Shown piece by piece: positions 1-10,741 of a stretch of 64,000 nt of DNA (positions are counted from its first letter, which is position 1; every line of letters begins with the position of its first letter). This stretch comes from Dactylonectria macrodidyma (Eukaryota; Ascomycota; Sordariomycetes; Hypocreales; Nectriaceae). The notes below the pieces were generated by a model, which saw nothing but the letters and a program-made list of their open reading frames with translations, was not told where the DNA came from and ran no database searches. The DNA is taken from contig JAGMUV010000006.1 of assembly GCA_020744425.1 (NCBI GenBank), positions 620,001-684,000 of the forward strand, in the 5' to 3' direction. The position numbers and the translations under genes were made by a program.

Positions 1-1878
1 CGGCACGAGAAGCTCCACAGTAGCAGCTTCGCCAGATTCTCGAATTTTTCCGACCTTGGCGAGGGCGTGGTCAGAGTCTAGAAAAGGATGACCGACTATG
101 TGCTGAGACAGCTCGTAGATACCCTCCTCGCAAATGCAATCAGCAACCCATTTCGCCGTGAGGATAGCAATCATGAATGGTGGAATGAAGTTGACCTCGC
201 CAGTCAACTCAAACATGATGACTGCCAAGCTGACAGTCATTCGGCTGACTCCAGCGAGAAATGCGGCCGATCCTACCATGGCAAAGATTCCAGGTGAAAT
301 TGATGAAATATTTGGAACCTCAGGTGAGATGTTTAGAAACAACTGACCAACAAGACGTCCAAAGAGCGCACCGGCATCCAGGGCTGGAATAATGACCCCA
401 GATGGGACTTTACAGCCAAAGGTGATGATGGTCAAAAACAGCTTGATCAGGGTGCCCGAAACAAGCCACGCAAAGTAGCTACCCTTGCCAGTGAGCTTGG
501 CTTCCTGCTGGCATATCCAATCCTGCTCGCCGTGATTGCAGTCGACAAGCAGGCGTTGCATGACAATGTCACCCGTCTCACGAATGAGAGGATTTGGATA
601 CTGGAGGAGAGCCGTAATCAAGGCTACCAGGGCCAACTCAAAGACAGGGTGGTTTTTGATCAATGAAAGACGCCGAAAAGACTGCGCCCACATGAAGTTG
701 CTTCGGCAAAGAATTCCCCCAAAAACACCACCACAGACGCCGAGAGCTATGAATGTTAGGTAGTGAACCGCATCATAGTTAACGCCGTAGTTTGTTTCGA
801 ACAAAACGAGTTTCCCAGTCCCGGTCGGATTCAACTCCTTGAGGAGGGCGGCGGCGACCACAGAGCACAGACACGATTGCCAGAGGACTTGACGTGGAAA
901 GTAAGTGCTGATTTCTTCGTAGCTGAACAGGACGCCTCCGATAGGCGCGCCGAAAGCCACGGACAAACCTGCAGAACATGCAACGCTGAGCATCTCCCTC
1001 AGTTTCCGCGGGCTCGCTGCAACCTTGGGAAGTTTCATCGCCATCAAATATCCAACGCATGCCGAGATGTGAACAAACGGTCCTTCTTTTCCCAGGCACA
1101 TGCCCGTCGGCACAGCAAAAGTGGCTCCAATTGCTTTGATGATCAAGACTTTGAGGCCAAAGAGGCCTGGGATGTCGAATCCTGCCAGGAAGGTCTTGAT
1201 CTCAGGGATTCCACTGCCGGCGGCCATATACATCGTCTTCCCCACAGGGATAACGGCACATTCTAACGCGTCCCTATTCTTGTTGTCTCTGTCGTCAGGT
1301 GTAGACCCCACAATTGGCAAGTTGATCCTGGTTGTCATGGTCAAGCCGCCTGCTATAATTGCGAAGGCTAAGGAGAGGCAGACGTAGATCAAATACGACG
1401 AACCAAAGTTCTCCGACCAAGATCTCCAGCGCTCATCGTGTCCATCGAATGAAGAGCATGCTCTCCGATTTAGCCACACGTTTGTCGTGCAATACCCATC
1501 CTTCCAATCCGCGACCGTTTCAACACTCACGTCCACCACGGACGCAATGCCTGCTGTTATTAGGCCTATCGTAAAAGCCGCGACCCAACTCTGCATTGAG
1601 TCCCATATTTCAGCCACTCGGTCACGGATCCCGCCTCGCGAGTTAGGAAATTGAGCGCTGTCTTTGACGAGGTTTTGCAGCCAATCGATGGTGGCGTATT
1701 CCTTATATGGGAGGCTCTCCCCGACGTATCTCGTGTCAATGGGACATCTACCCACGGTCGTACTAGTTGATGTATCTGTCTGGGAACTTTCGTCGCAAGG
1801 CCGGCGATGAGCGGGCTTGATCAGAGGAGTCACCTCGGTGGCTTGAGGTGTCTCAACAGATCTGATATCGATATCCAT
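1..1878 (-). CDS. ClC-family chloride channel/antiporter, C-terminus cut by window edge
   Basis: The reading frame runs without interruption from the ATG at 1878 (N-terminus MDIDIRSVETPQ) to position 1, so about 626 residues are visible. ClC signatures are clear: GSGIPEIKT (the selectivity-filter serine), then GKEGPFVH with the gating glutamate, then AFGAPIGGVLFSYEE, NPTGTGKLVLFETNYG and, further on, KVPSGVIIPALDAGALFGR. Residues before about 80 form a hydrophilic cytosolic tail. The last visible residues (VGHPFLDSD...) lead into the cytosolic CBS-domain region, which lies off the window. The family moves chloride, often coupled to protons, across endomembranes or the plasma membrane; I infer an intracellular ClC but cannot decide channel from exchanger. 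There are no introns in the visible part. The start gives a normal N-terminal tail and no upstream in-frame alternative was needed. Confidence 0.93.
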   Translation of the reverse strand, partial: MDIDIRSVETPQATEVTPLIKPAHRRPCDESSQTDTSTSTTVGRCPIDTRYVGESLPYKEYATIDWLQNLVKDSAQFPNSRGGIRDRVAEIWDSMQSWVAAFTIGLITAGIASVVDVSVETVADWKDGYCTTNVWLNRRACSSFDGHDERWRSWSENFGSSYLIYVCLSLAFAIIAGGLTMTTRINLPIVGSTPDDRDNKNRDALECAVIPVGKTMYMAAGSGIPEIKTFLAGFDIPGLFGLKVLIIKAIGATFAVPTGMCLGKEGPFVHISACVGYLMAMKLPKVAASPRKLREMLSVACSAGLSVAFGAPIGGVLFSYEEISTYFPRQVLWQSCLCSVVAAALLKELNPTGTGKLVLFETNYGVNYDAVHYLTFIALGVCGGVFGGILCRSNFMWAQSFRRLSLIKNHPVFELALVALITALLQYPNPLIRETGDIVMQRLLVDCNHGEQDWICQQEAKLTGKGSYFAWLVSGTLIKLFLTIITFGCKVPSGVIIPALDAGALFGRLVGQLFLNISPEVPNISSISPGIFAMVGSAAFLAGVSRMTVSLAVIMFELTGEVNFIPPFMIAILTAKWVADCICEEGIYELSQHIVGHPFLDSDHALAKVGKIRESGEAATVELLVP

Positions 1879-3897
1879 GATGAAGAAGGTACCGTGGGAT
1901 GCTAGAGATCTCTGCCGAAATTCTCATAAGGATTTTGCTGGAAGACGCAGATATAGTCGATCAGAATATGGTAGCGGCTTAATGCTGTAAGATAAGACGC
2001 TGGGAGGAAGATAAGCTTGCAGGACTAGCAGAAGGGCTAGACAAAACGAAAGCCTCATGTCTACAGATAAGAACGGCGCCGAAGACATATGTGGCAAACC
2101 CCCTGGCCCTTATCATTGACGCAAGTCCTAATCTGGTGTATCGGGTTTGGCCAGAACACCGGTGCCGCCAATCGATGGCCGCCATTGCAAGGTCAGACGA
2201 TAGAGGCATCACCCGGGGTCCGGAGATATTCATCTTCATGAGAAACAAAAATCAGCTATTTCCGATACTTATACATTTCTTGAAGTTTAATTTCGTGCTG
2301 GTTTATGAGAACGTGGCGAAGATGATACAGCGACTGTGCCAAGCTATAACAGTTCGTGAGTGAGACGCAACCTGACGGCCATAGCAGCAACACAAAAGAA
2401 AAGAAAAGCGCTCTACCACGTCTGGCTGCACAGATGCAGAATCATGAAGAATTTTTTTTTTCGTTAAATCTTAGACAAGATCGGGGATCTGGCACCGCGG
2501 AGATCTATATGCTGGTGTGAGACGTGACTGACCAGCCACTGCGGCCAGTCAGCATATGATAGGCTGGGGCACACCACAGTGTGGTGGGGCTCGGTCATCC
2601 CGAAAATACTGCTGATCTAGTTGTTGAAAAGACATGAGCAAGAAAATCATGAGTCCAAGATTTCCTATCTCAAATGACATTCGAACTCGTATTCTGCAAT
2701 CACATGCCCATCCATGAGCGCTTCCCGACTGCAACCCTCGCCAGTCTTACAGAGCTTGAGTCCACTCATCAGTTCATGAGCGCTCAGATTGTTAGGCTTA
2801 ATAAAGGTCACTATTCTTGCTTTCCCCATGTTCATTTGACAAACGGTATGAGAGAGTTGGCCCTTGATGAAGCAGGTATTGATTGGTTTTGATGGTTCCG
2901 ACTCTTGACAATGTACAGCAAAAAGTGCGCGACGTACTCTCGGCAAAGGAACTGGCGTGTATCATCCATCCATCCGCTTCTCCCTGTCATTGATTCCTTG
3001 CGCTCTCTAGGCATTTCCATCCTTAGTCTCACTTCTCTCCAACGACAGCTATTCCATCCATTTTCTCGTTCTGTAACATTAGTTGGAGTGAAACACAGGT
3101 TTACAGCGATTTACCTGGCTGCTGTCATTGGGCCAGACGACTATCCAATGGTCCAGCTAGAGCTAAGTGACGCTAGCCAGACCTCGGATTGTTTTTTATC
3201 GTCATCCAGAGCCGCGACCTCAGGTCTATCAACCCGGTGCTGCTAAGGATGGCGAATAGCGTCTGGTATACGGGACGTAGCATGCCTCATCATTAGCAAG
3301 AGTAGTTCTACAATGACCACTATGGTGTATGACAAGAAGGAGTCAGTGCAGGTAACGATTGAATCGGCATCCATGCTCGTCGCAGCCACTATAATCTACA
3401 TCACGGAGATGAGTGAGATTGGGACTATATCGAGACACGGTGATGAAACCATAACAACAACCCCTTCAGATGATTAATTACTTTAATCAGTTTGATTTTG
3501 TTTTATTGTGATGATCAAGGCTAGATTGCTTGAAGTGTAAGTATTGGCCGTAGGAGTCCAATGACCCAGCCAGGCCCAACCTGGAAGGGCGAGGCGGTGC
3601 CGCGAGGTGAAGCCTCAGGTGTCGTATTGGTGACGGCCTCCAGAAATGTGCGCTAAAAAAAAAGCTGGTGACTGATGGCCTGTCACGTGACCGTAGGCAA
3701 CACCTACCTCACGACCTCGGATCCCCACGCAGGAGAACCTAGGATGATGATCATCACAGACTACACATAGGAACCCTTTGCTTCGCAAGTTCCCTAGGTC
3801 TAGATCAATCACTTTGCTTCTCACTCTTTTCGCTTCCCTTTGTTCGTGATACCTCACATGGCCATCAGGACGTCAAGGACTTCCTTTCACGTGAGGC
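1879..3897. other. Intergenic region upstream of the ClC gene and the micro-exon gene
   Basis: About 2 kb lie between the ClC start (minus strand) and the proposed micro-exon gene (plus strand), so this is a divergent promoter region. Short open frames occur on both strands (for example 2665-2946 minus and 2905-3246 plus), but they overlap each other and lack splice-consistent extensions or recognisable motifs. I see a T run near 2453-2462 and no convincing gene. Confidence 0.5.
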
Positions 3898-5079
3898 ATG
3901 GAAACCTCAGGCTCCCAGACCACCAACTCCATGATTCAGAGTTGCCACGCCTTCGACCTAGACTTCGACCTCGACCACGCCCTCGCCCAACGATTCCAGG
4001 TATGAGCCCACCCATCCCCTGATGCGCCAGCCACTTCCCACTGTTTTCTTCTTCTTCTTTTTTTTTTTTTTTAACTGGATACAGATTTCCTCTTCTAGTA
4101 CGCTTTCAACCACCATGGAAAAGCCACTTGTGGGTTTGTTACTGACACATGATTCGAATGAAGATCCACATTCAAATTCACCACGTAAGTCACCCCCCTA
4201 AGTACTCGCCTACTTGGCACTATGCCTATCCCAACCACTGGGAAGCCTGGCTCGGTTCAGTTGCTAACAAGAGTTTGAACGCAGTGCGTCAATAACAAGT
4301 TTGTGCCCCCTCAGCGCCTACTCAGTTTGCGTCATTCGTCTTAACCATGGCCATCGCTAATGCCATGTTTAGAATGGGCAATAACAAGCGTCGCGCGGTT
4401 GTACGTATCATCATCTGATCCAAGTCGACGTCACTACCCATCTCGAGCATCAGCTATGTCACAAGCCTCAAAGTGGGATCTTGGTGCTGACAATAAATCT
4501 CTGATCAGTCCGGAAAGTCTCCTGAGCCTGCACAAGTAAGTGCCTCCTCCTTACGATGGATGAACGACCCTCGATCCCCTCCTTTAACCCATGTGCCTGT
4601 GATGGCTTTGACTGACTTCTTGGCCCATCCATAGAAAAAACAAGGTCAGTTCTTACAGATTCTTTACGCGGTGCTCCTTAGTCGGGTATTAGAACTGCAT
4701 TCCACATCCAACCACGCTCAGACATGTCAACACCAACCTCGCCTCTTCAATCCCACCTTCGATGTGCAAATTCTTCTCAGAAATTACTGACTGTTGATGT
4801 TTAGCGCCAAAGAGCCGCCGTATGCTCAAGCTACCACGCCAGCAGTGGTGCCTTGACGATTTGTGCCACTAACTTCCGTGTAGTCTGCGGCGTTGTCGGC
4901 ACCCGTTGCCGTCGTAAGTCAGTTTCAATGCTACTCAATGATACATACTTACTAGTTCCTAGAAAAATGAACCAGCCGCGCCTGCGGGCGATGAGGTAGG
5001 GCATGATTCTATGTGAAATAGGACTTCATGATGTGTCATCATGGAGCTTTTTGATATGTCTCAGGCTAACGGAAATTAA
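3898..5079 (+). CDS. Candidate gene built from micro-exons, function unknown
   Basis: Proposed exons: 3898-3999, 4085-4184, 4315-4400, 4509-4535, 4805-4819, 4884-4913, 4963-4995 and 5065-5079. Together they give 408 nt, or 135 residues and a stop. Each boundary has a plausible donor (gtatga, gtaagt, gtacgt, gtatgc, gtaggg) and acceptor (tttag, gtgtag, cctag, ctcag). From 4509 onward all five exons are multiples of three and phase 0; they encode SGKSPEPAQ, RQRAA, SAALSAPVAV, KNEPAAPAGDE and ANGN-stop. The preceding exon ends MGNNKRRAV. The product would be small and hydrophilic, basic in the middle and Ala/Pro/Glu-rich at the end. A further 10-nt piece (4635-4644) has good flanking sites but shifts the frame unless the next exon starts at 4815. 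The 5' part is uncertain: a start at 4115 has a better initiation context (caccATGG). No family recognised. Confidence 0.42.
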
Positions 5080-6154
5080 CTAGCCTGTCCATATCCAAAC
5101 CTCGATAATGGCCTTTCGCTGGCCTTTGTTGGACCAATTCGAGAGTTCCCTGCCACTTGACCATTCTGGTCAGCTGGTCGTATATGCGGACTTTGCCTGT
5201 CGTTGCTGGATTGGGGATTCGATCCTCAGCCGCTGAGGCGAAGGTAGACTACTGTCTGAACGAAATGGATTGTCTTGCCGCGAGGAGCGGGCACTGAGGT
5301 TCGACAAGGCAGATCTGGCAGCTGGAAGGCCCTCGCTAGCCGTTGGAACTGATCTCCTGTTTTCCTCCCCCGACTCGGATTTTTGCGTGGTCTTACTCTG
5401 CCTTGTTGTTATTCATTGATCCCGTCTTGGATTGCTGCACTCTTAGTCCTAATCGGCAAGCTCTCATGGGTACCCGCGACTTGGCGTCCTCCGACCAAAC
5501 GCTGACATGACTCCCTCTGCTGCTGCTGCTGCTCCATCGCTCTGCTTCTTTATTGACGACCTCTACAGCGCGGAGGAGATCCTGCTCCTTTTCCATGGCG
5601 CTGCTTCTGCCTGCTGGTGCTCTGCTGGAGCTGTCCCTATGTTAGCGCAACGGTTAGGCACTATTTCAAGGGGGGAATATCGAGGTCGACGTACGAATTG
5701 ACGAGATGATGAAGAGGTGACCAACACAAGAGCTTTGCTTTCGAAGGGGAGAGATGCTGCCATACTGGCGGTGGATGAGAGGTGCTCTATCGGAATACGT
5801 TTAGTGATGTGATTCATAAACGTGCTCTGATACCCTGGGGGTTGTGTACCCATGGTTGGATGCATGGCGAGAGGCCACATCACTCCTCCAGTCACTGCAG
5901 TGATCATCCAGGGATAATGAGACTCATGAGCAAATCAATCGGCACCAGATTTGAGACCATTTGTTGCTGTTGACGCTGGGGTTTGGTGATCACGTGTGCC
6001 CTCAGCGTTGACCACCAATTTGCCCGACTAGGTACAGGCCATGTCCGTGCAAGCTCTGCACCAAGCGGTAAAGAAGTTTAAGTTGTGACACCAATAGAGC
6101 AAATTCTGTTTGAATACGCCTAGGTATGTACTTGCACTAGCTCCTAAGTGGTTC
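5080..6154. other. Intergenic region containing repeat copy A
   Basis: The left third is the dispersed repeat described separately (5083-5446). The rest holds CTG-rich low-complexity sequence around 5518-5535 and short overlapping open frames on both strands with no recognisable product. I see no gene here. Confidence 0.5.
5083..5446 (+). repeat. Dispersed repeat, copy A (inverted relative to copy B)
   Basis: This stretch aligns, with many substitutions and small gaps, to the reverse complement of 10195-10547. Shared blocks in order include CCTCGATAATGGC, GCGGACTTTGCCTG, the GATCCT...CTGAGGCGAAG block, CGAGGAGCGG.CACTGAGG and CTCGGATTTTTGCGTGGTCTT. The two copies lie in opposite orientation about 5 kb apart. 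The repeat starts only four bases after the stop codon of the proposed micro-exon gene. It may be the leader of a decayed retroelement; that is inference, as no terminal repeats or intact coding region are visible. Confidence 0.7.
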
Positions 6155-7306
6155 TCAACAGTGTTCACACGCGAGAACGCCCCACCGAGCTGGAGTGTCT
6201 CCCGTCGGTTCATAGTGCTCCATATGGGTCCAGCAATCAATCAATTCGTTGAGGCGATCGACGAAATAAAAGGAAGAAGTGGTTTTACGGCCATCATGGA
6301 CCTCTGCCCCATGAGGGTCATACCACACCCCTGGTCTGTACTGGTCCACATCCACAAAACGTCGGTCGCCCTGGCGAAACACAGCGACTTTGTCCAGGTC
6401 TTCGTCAGGATCCTTAGATACTCGTTCCATCCCATAGTCAATAAGCCAGAGAAACTCTACACTCCCGTCCGTACCCGCATCGACAGCCATATGTGCCAGA
6501 GTGTCCAGCATAGCAGTATTCAGGTAGTCATTGTTCACCAGTTCGATGGCCCAGGTGACGTCATAATCAATGGCGACATGTGACATGCTTCTAAAGCCTG
6601 GCCAGTCAAGCCAGTCTAGATTCGGGCAGTCAAACGTCCCAGACCAATCCAGGGTCTCCAAGTCGTGTGGCTGGAGATAAAAAAGATCTTGTTTGGAGAA
6701 GACAGTAAAGTAGCAGCGCTTGGACGGGTCCGTTTCCTTGAAACAAGCCATTTCTCGTGCTAGTTCCTTGCCCTCACAAAGGACGTGGAGATCGTCGCAG
6801 CAAGATCTGAAGTCTGAAAACCAACTTTGACTATTGAACGCGCGTTCGATAATAAATCGTGATTCCTTGCAAGCTGTCCAAAGCCCTGCATCGATAAGGT
6901 ATGTCGAAGGGTTGTTACAGGTCCACGAAGCAGTGTGTTCCCGAGAGTTAAAAGTGTCGCCAATCGCTCTCGAACCCCATCTTGGGGCAGCAAGACGCGT
7001 TTTGGGATAGCCTTCATGCGTCGTGACAATGTCCTGTATCTCATTGAGACTAGCATCTTTGTCGAATCGACTGTTGTAAATGGTAAAAACGTGGACTCCT
7101 GGGTAGGCGGGACGGATCGCAAGCCTCCAGATATCCTCCCTCAGCTCCCACGGCAGTTCGAGAAATCGGTGGAATTCGTCGTGCATGATTGTGCGGAATT
7201 TTGTAAGCTTGTGTAAGGGGAGGCGCGAAAAAGGTTGAGTCGATATCGGCTTTCGGAAGGCCTGAAGCGCTGATTGACGGTTGTGTTTCTGTGATGGGTG
7301 TTTCAC
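6155..7306 (-). CDS. 2EXR-domain protein
   Basis: A single-exon frame of 383 residues. The motif FLELPWELREDIWRLA, just after an internal Met at about residue 41, is the hallmark N-terminal part of the fungal 2EXR domain, and later text (LIDAGLWTACKESRFIIERAF; DIVTTHEGYPKTRLAAPRWG) fits the rest of such proteins: a predicted intracellular protein of unknown function, often expanded in plant- and insect-associated ascomycetes. Either the upstream ATG at 7306 or the internal one at 7186 (MHDEFHRFLELPW) could be the start; the internal one places the domain at the extreme N-terminus as is common. The C-terminus ends RWGVLACEHC. Neighbours give no functional hint; it sits alone between two repeat-bearing intergenic regions. 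Confidence 0.8.
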   Translation of the reverse strand: MKHPSQKHNRQSALQAFRKPISTQPFSRLPLHKLTKFRTIMHDEFHRFLELPWELREDIWRLAIRPAYPGVHVFTIYNSRFDKDASLNEIQDIVTTHEGYPKTRLAAPRWGSRAIGDTFNSREHTASWTCNNPSTYLIDAGLWTACKESRFIIERAFNSQSWFSDFRSCCDDLHVLCEGKELAREMACFKETDPSKRCYFTVFSKQDLFYLQPHDLETLDWSGTFDCPNLDWLDWPGFRSMSHVAIDYDVTWAIELVNNDYLNTAMLDTLAHMAVDAGTDGSVEFLWLIDYGMERVSKDPDEDLDKVAVFRQGDRRFVDVDQYRPGVWYDPHGAEVHDGRKTTSSFYFVDRLNELIDCWTHMEHYEPTGDTPARWGVLACEHC

Positions 7307-10300
7307 TGGTTGGGAAGCTGAGAAAGATGAGCTTTTCAGAAAGGGTGCGTATGAGGGAATTTATATCCGCAAGGCAGAGCAACAGAGTCTTCTCCATCAT
7401 CAAGGTTGGTAAGGTTTGCAAGATTGAAGGTCTGACCATGTTGGTGACTCATGTCGGTTAGACCATTGCAGGTGACCCAGTTTGGTTCAGTCTTGGGTTC
7501 GTTTAGTATTTTGGAAGAAAATGTTTGCTATTTTCTTCTATTTTATTGGTTTTCATTCTTGTCCAGATGCAGTCTGCGTGCGTCAAGCGGCGAGAGGCTG
7601 TTTGTGCACTGCTTCCTAACCCTTGATGAAGATTTCACTCTGACGTTCCTAAGATGGCGATATAGTGGTGTATCTCAAGCGTCTAAATTTTTTTCCTACG
7701 TAGGGACAGGGATGAATTTTTATCTCTAGCGGTAGAGAAGAATCTCACGGCTAGGAATAAAAGGCGCGCCTGCATCGCGGGATCCCGGATTACCCCGACT
7801 CGCCGTCCGCATCGCCGTCCGTATTGCGGATTCGGGAAGGCGGTCCCTGCAGGTGTCGCGATTGTGCTCGTCGACTTGGACCTAGCCACAGACGGGATGA
7901 ACGTTCCTGATACTCAGTTTGAGTGCGCCGAGCCCCATCGAGGTGAGACCTTTTAGGGAAGCCAAATTATGAGATCTACTAAGTCGCTTCATGGAAGAAT
8001 CAAGTTACTTATCTGATTGGGGCCACGATATTATTATGCATCACGAGCATTGTCGTCAAGAAGGTAGTCAAGCTCCGCATTAATCAAGTCCGATGCAATA
8101 CAATGAGGGGCGGGAATAGTATAATCCATGTGCAAAGCAGTGAGGCTAGTATGTTGGATGGAAAGAAATATAACGCATAGCATCGTGCCGGCGGTAGAAT
8201 GATGTACAAACCCGGGTCCAATGTGACGAATGCGCCGCCCCGAAGACAAGATGCCTCTGCGGATTAAACCTAGAGTTGAGAACTTCACACATGTACGGCG
8301 CCTACCCCAACATAGATGTGATCACGCTCGACTTGTCAACAACCATAGAGAAGACCAGCAACTGACACATCGTCATACGAACGCTTCAGGTGAACAGCTA
8401 CGCAACATCAACATGTGTAAGGGACGAGTCGCGGCGACTCAATACTTCGTGGTCAGAAGGCGTCGGACATGATATAGGATGGCGTCCGTGGACGTGCATG
8501 AACCTGTGCCACGGTATTGAAGAACAGGTTTGAACGTGGATGACGGCTACAACAACGACGCGGGCTTCGCCGGACAGGCAAAGTAGAACTAGTTGACCAA
8601 GCTGAAGGCTGATAGGAGCCGGCCCAACCCTCTGCAAACGAGCGATGGCTAGGAGGCCAAGAGGTCCAGCTCCAGACCAGGACCACCACCGAGACCAGAC
8701 GGAGCGTACCCGACCGGAAGAAAGACTACATCGCGGCCGCGGCCGGCGAGAGTCAGTATCATAAGCTACAGCTTAATTTGCCTAGCCACAGGGGGCGATA
8801 TCATTCTCAAATCGAGATGTCACGACTAAAGGGATTGCGTTGTTGGACAGCTCTAGGTATTAATTCGACGTATCAAAGTCTATGACTTGCTTTAACTTAA
8901 GACTATGGGCTATTGCAGCTGAAATCTGTGGCTTAAGTAGTATGAAATACTATTTGCGGCTCTGTCTCATCCCTTTGTCAACACCCTTGACCTCAACGTT
9001 ACTACTGACCCTGTCCTCGCCCTCGACCCTTCCACCCGCGCAATTACCAACCTGACCTTTCTATATCATTCTACTTAGATATCAAGCGTAACGAGTTCAC
9101 CAACGCCCTGGTTTTGTAGCAGTCAATGCATCTATAATACAGGAGTCTCCCGGTAGCCACGACTCACTCATGCCATTCACACTTAGGACACGGTCCGAGT
9201 ATGGACAGCAAGTTGAACTAAGCGATTGCTAATTCATCGATAGTCCGCCATTCTAATCCTGGTATCGGTACGCCTGGCCACATTGAGAAAGGTAGCTTTG
9301 GCCATAAGACGGCAGTATGCAAGAAGCCGCTGCCGCTGCCACCTCACCTCTTCTATGGTCCTCGCAGCGGGGGTAGAGCTGCGGCAAATAGCCGTGACGA
9401 GGATGCCCATGGCCGACAGGGAGTCCAACGGGGAAGCTGCTGCTGCTGGAGGTGATGGAGGTGGCGACGAGGATGCCACCATGGAGGAGGCCCCCTGGTT
9501 TCGTGACGGCAATAGTGTCAGTAGTAAAAGCAGCAGATGCGGTAACAAGAGAGTGTTACACCTAATTTTGTGCTATCGTGATGGCACCATAATAATAAAC
9601 CAGCAGTTGATCCTCATTTATTTCGCTATGCCCACTGATTTAGTCTTTAATTAACCCTAATTCTTACTAAATTAGCAGCCTGCCTTGTATAAGTTAGTCT
9701 ATGAAGCATGTTTCACAGCTCCCTTGTAGGTGTTGGCTATTGAAGAAATCGGTTCTAACAGCTTGTGAGGGTTTCGAGCTGCTGCCTCCTCCTGCTCCCC
9801 CTCCTCTTCTGCTTTCTTTTCCTGGTCCTCTGGCTCACCCTCCATGGCATCCATGAGTACGTTCGACCTAACCTCTTGATTAGCCAACTCCGCCTTGGTC
9901 AAGGCGAGTTGGTGGCTCACTTCTTGAAGCTGTTGCTCTATGGTGAGGGCAGTTGGAGGCTTCGACTCTAGCGAGGGGCCGATAGCCTCGACCGCGGATA
10001 GCCTCGACCGCGACCACCGCTAGCACCTTGTCGTATTGTATTGTTATATATCTAAACATAATGAGCACTGTCTAGTTGCCGGCCCATTCCCGAGCCGTGC
10101 TCCAAGTATGGCAGAAATGTGAGTTCCCTAAGAATGGCAACGGCAACCGCGGAAACGGCAACACAACCAGCCAAGCGAAAACAAGGACGTCCAAGTGAAG
10201 AGGCAGCAACCCAAGGCGGGGACGGTGAACAAGAACGAGTCAGAGAAAGACCACGCAAAAATCCGAGTTGGAGAGGAAAACACCGGATCAGTTCCGACGG

Positions 10301-10741
10301 CTCGCGAGGACTTTTAGCTGCCAGGCCAGCCTCAGTGTCCGCTCCTCGTGGCAAGATGATATTATCGTTCCGATAGTAGTCTGTTTGTCTTCGCCTCAGT
10401 GGCTCAGGATCAAATCCCGAACCTGACAACTACAGGCAAAGTCCGCGCGTACCAGGAATGGCCAGGTGGCGGGGAATTCTCGAACCGAGACTGTTGTCAA
10501 CTCAAGCCAAGTGAAAGCCATTATCGAGGGCTGGATATAGACGGGCTATAATGGAAGGACAAAGTACAGTCGGGCGATGGATGGCGATGTTTAAATGGAC
10601 ACCCTAAATCTATCGGCAAATGCTTACAATCCTACCATATTCAACACCAGACGAACCCGAAACCAAGATATCCAGAGCCATCCTCAAAGCGCCCCCCAAA
10701 TCCATCCAGATACTCTCATTATTTTGCGTTGCGCCAGCTCC
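7307..10741. other. Gene-poor stretch with retroelement-like remnants
   Basis: This 3.4-kb stretch has no convincing gene. It contains repeat copy B (10195-10547), followed on the same (minus) strand by short frames that could be gag-like debris: 9699-9920 encodes a charged peptide with an EPEDQEKKAEEEGEQEEAA block, and 9880-10068 ends with an Arg/Gly-rich piece. Open frames near 8034-8690 and 9234-9654 on both strands are mutually overlapping and without motifs. A decayed transposon is the simplest reading, but no terminal repeats, reverse transcriptase or integrase motifs are visible. Confidence 0.45.
10195..10547 (-). repeat. Dispersed repeat, copy B (inverted relative to copy A)
   Basis: Reverse complement of the unit at 5083-5446, diverged by substitutions and indels. 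Read on the minus strand, the order of shared blocks is the same as in copy A. An open frame of 125 codons crosses it (10052-10429, minus) with the phrase RQTDYYRNDNIILPRGADTE; in copy A the matching frame is broken, so it is unlikely to be a conserved protein. Confidence 0.68.

Noticed and set aside
5216..5240. GGATTCGATCCTC in repeat copy A as a possible tRNA-derived B box (SINE)
   Set aside because: No matching A box at proper spacing and the match is weak in copy B.
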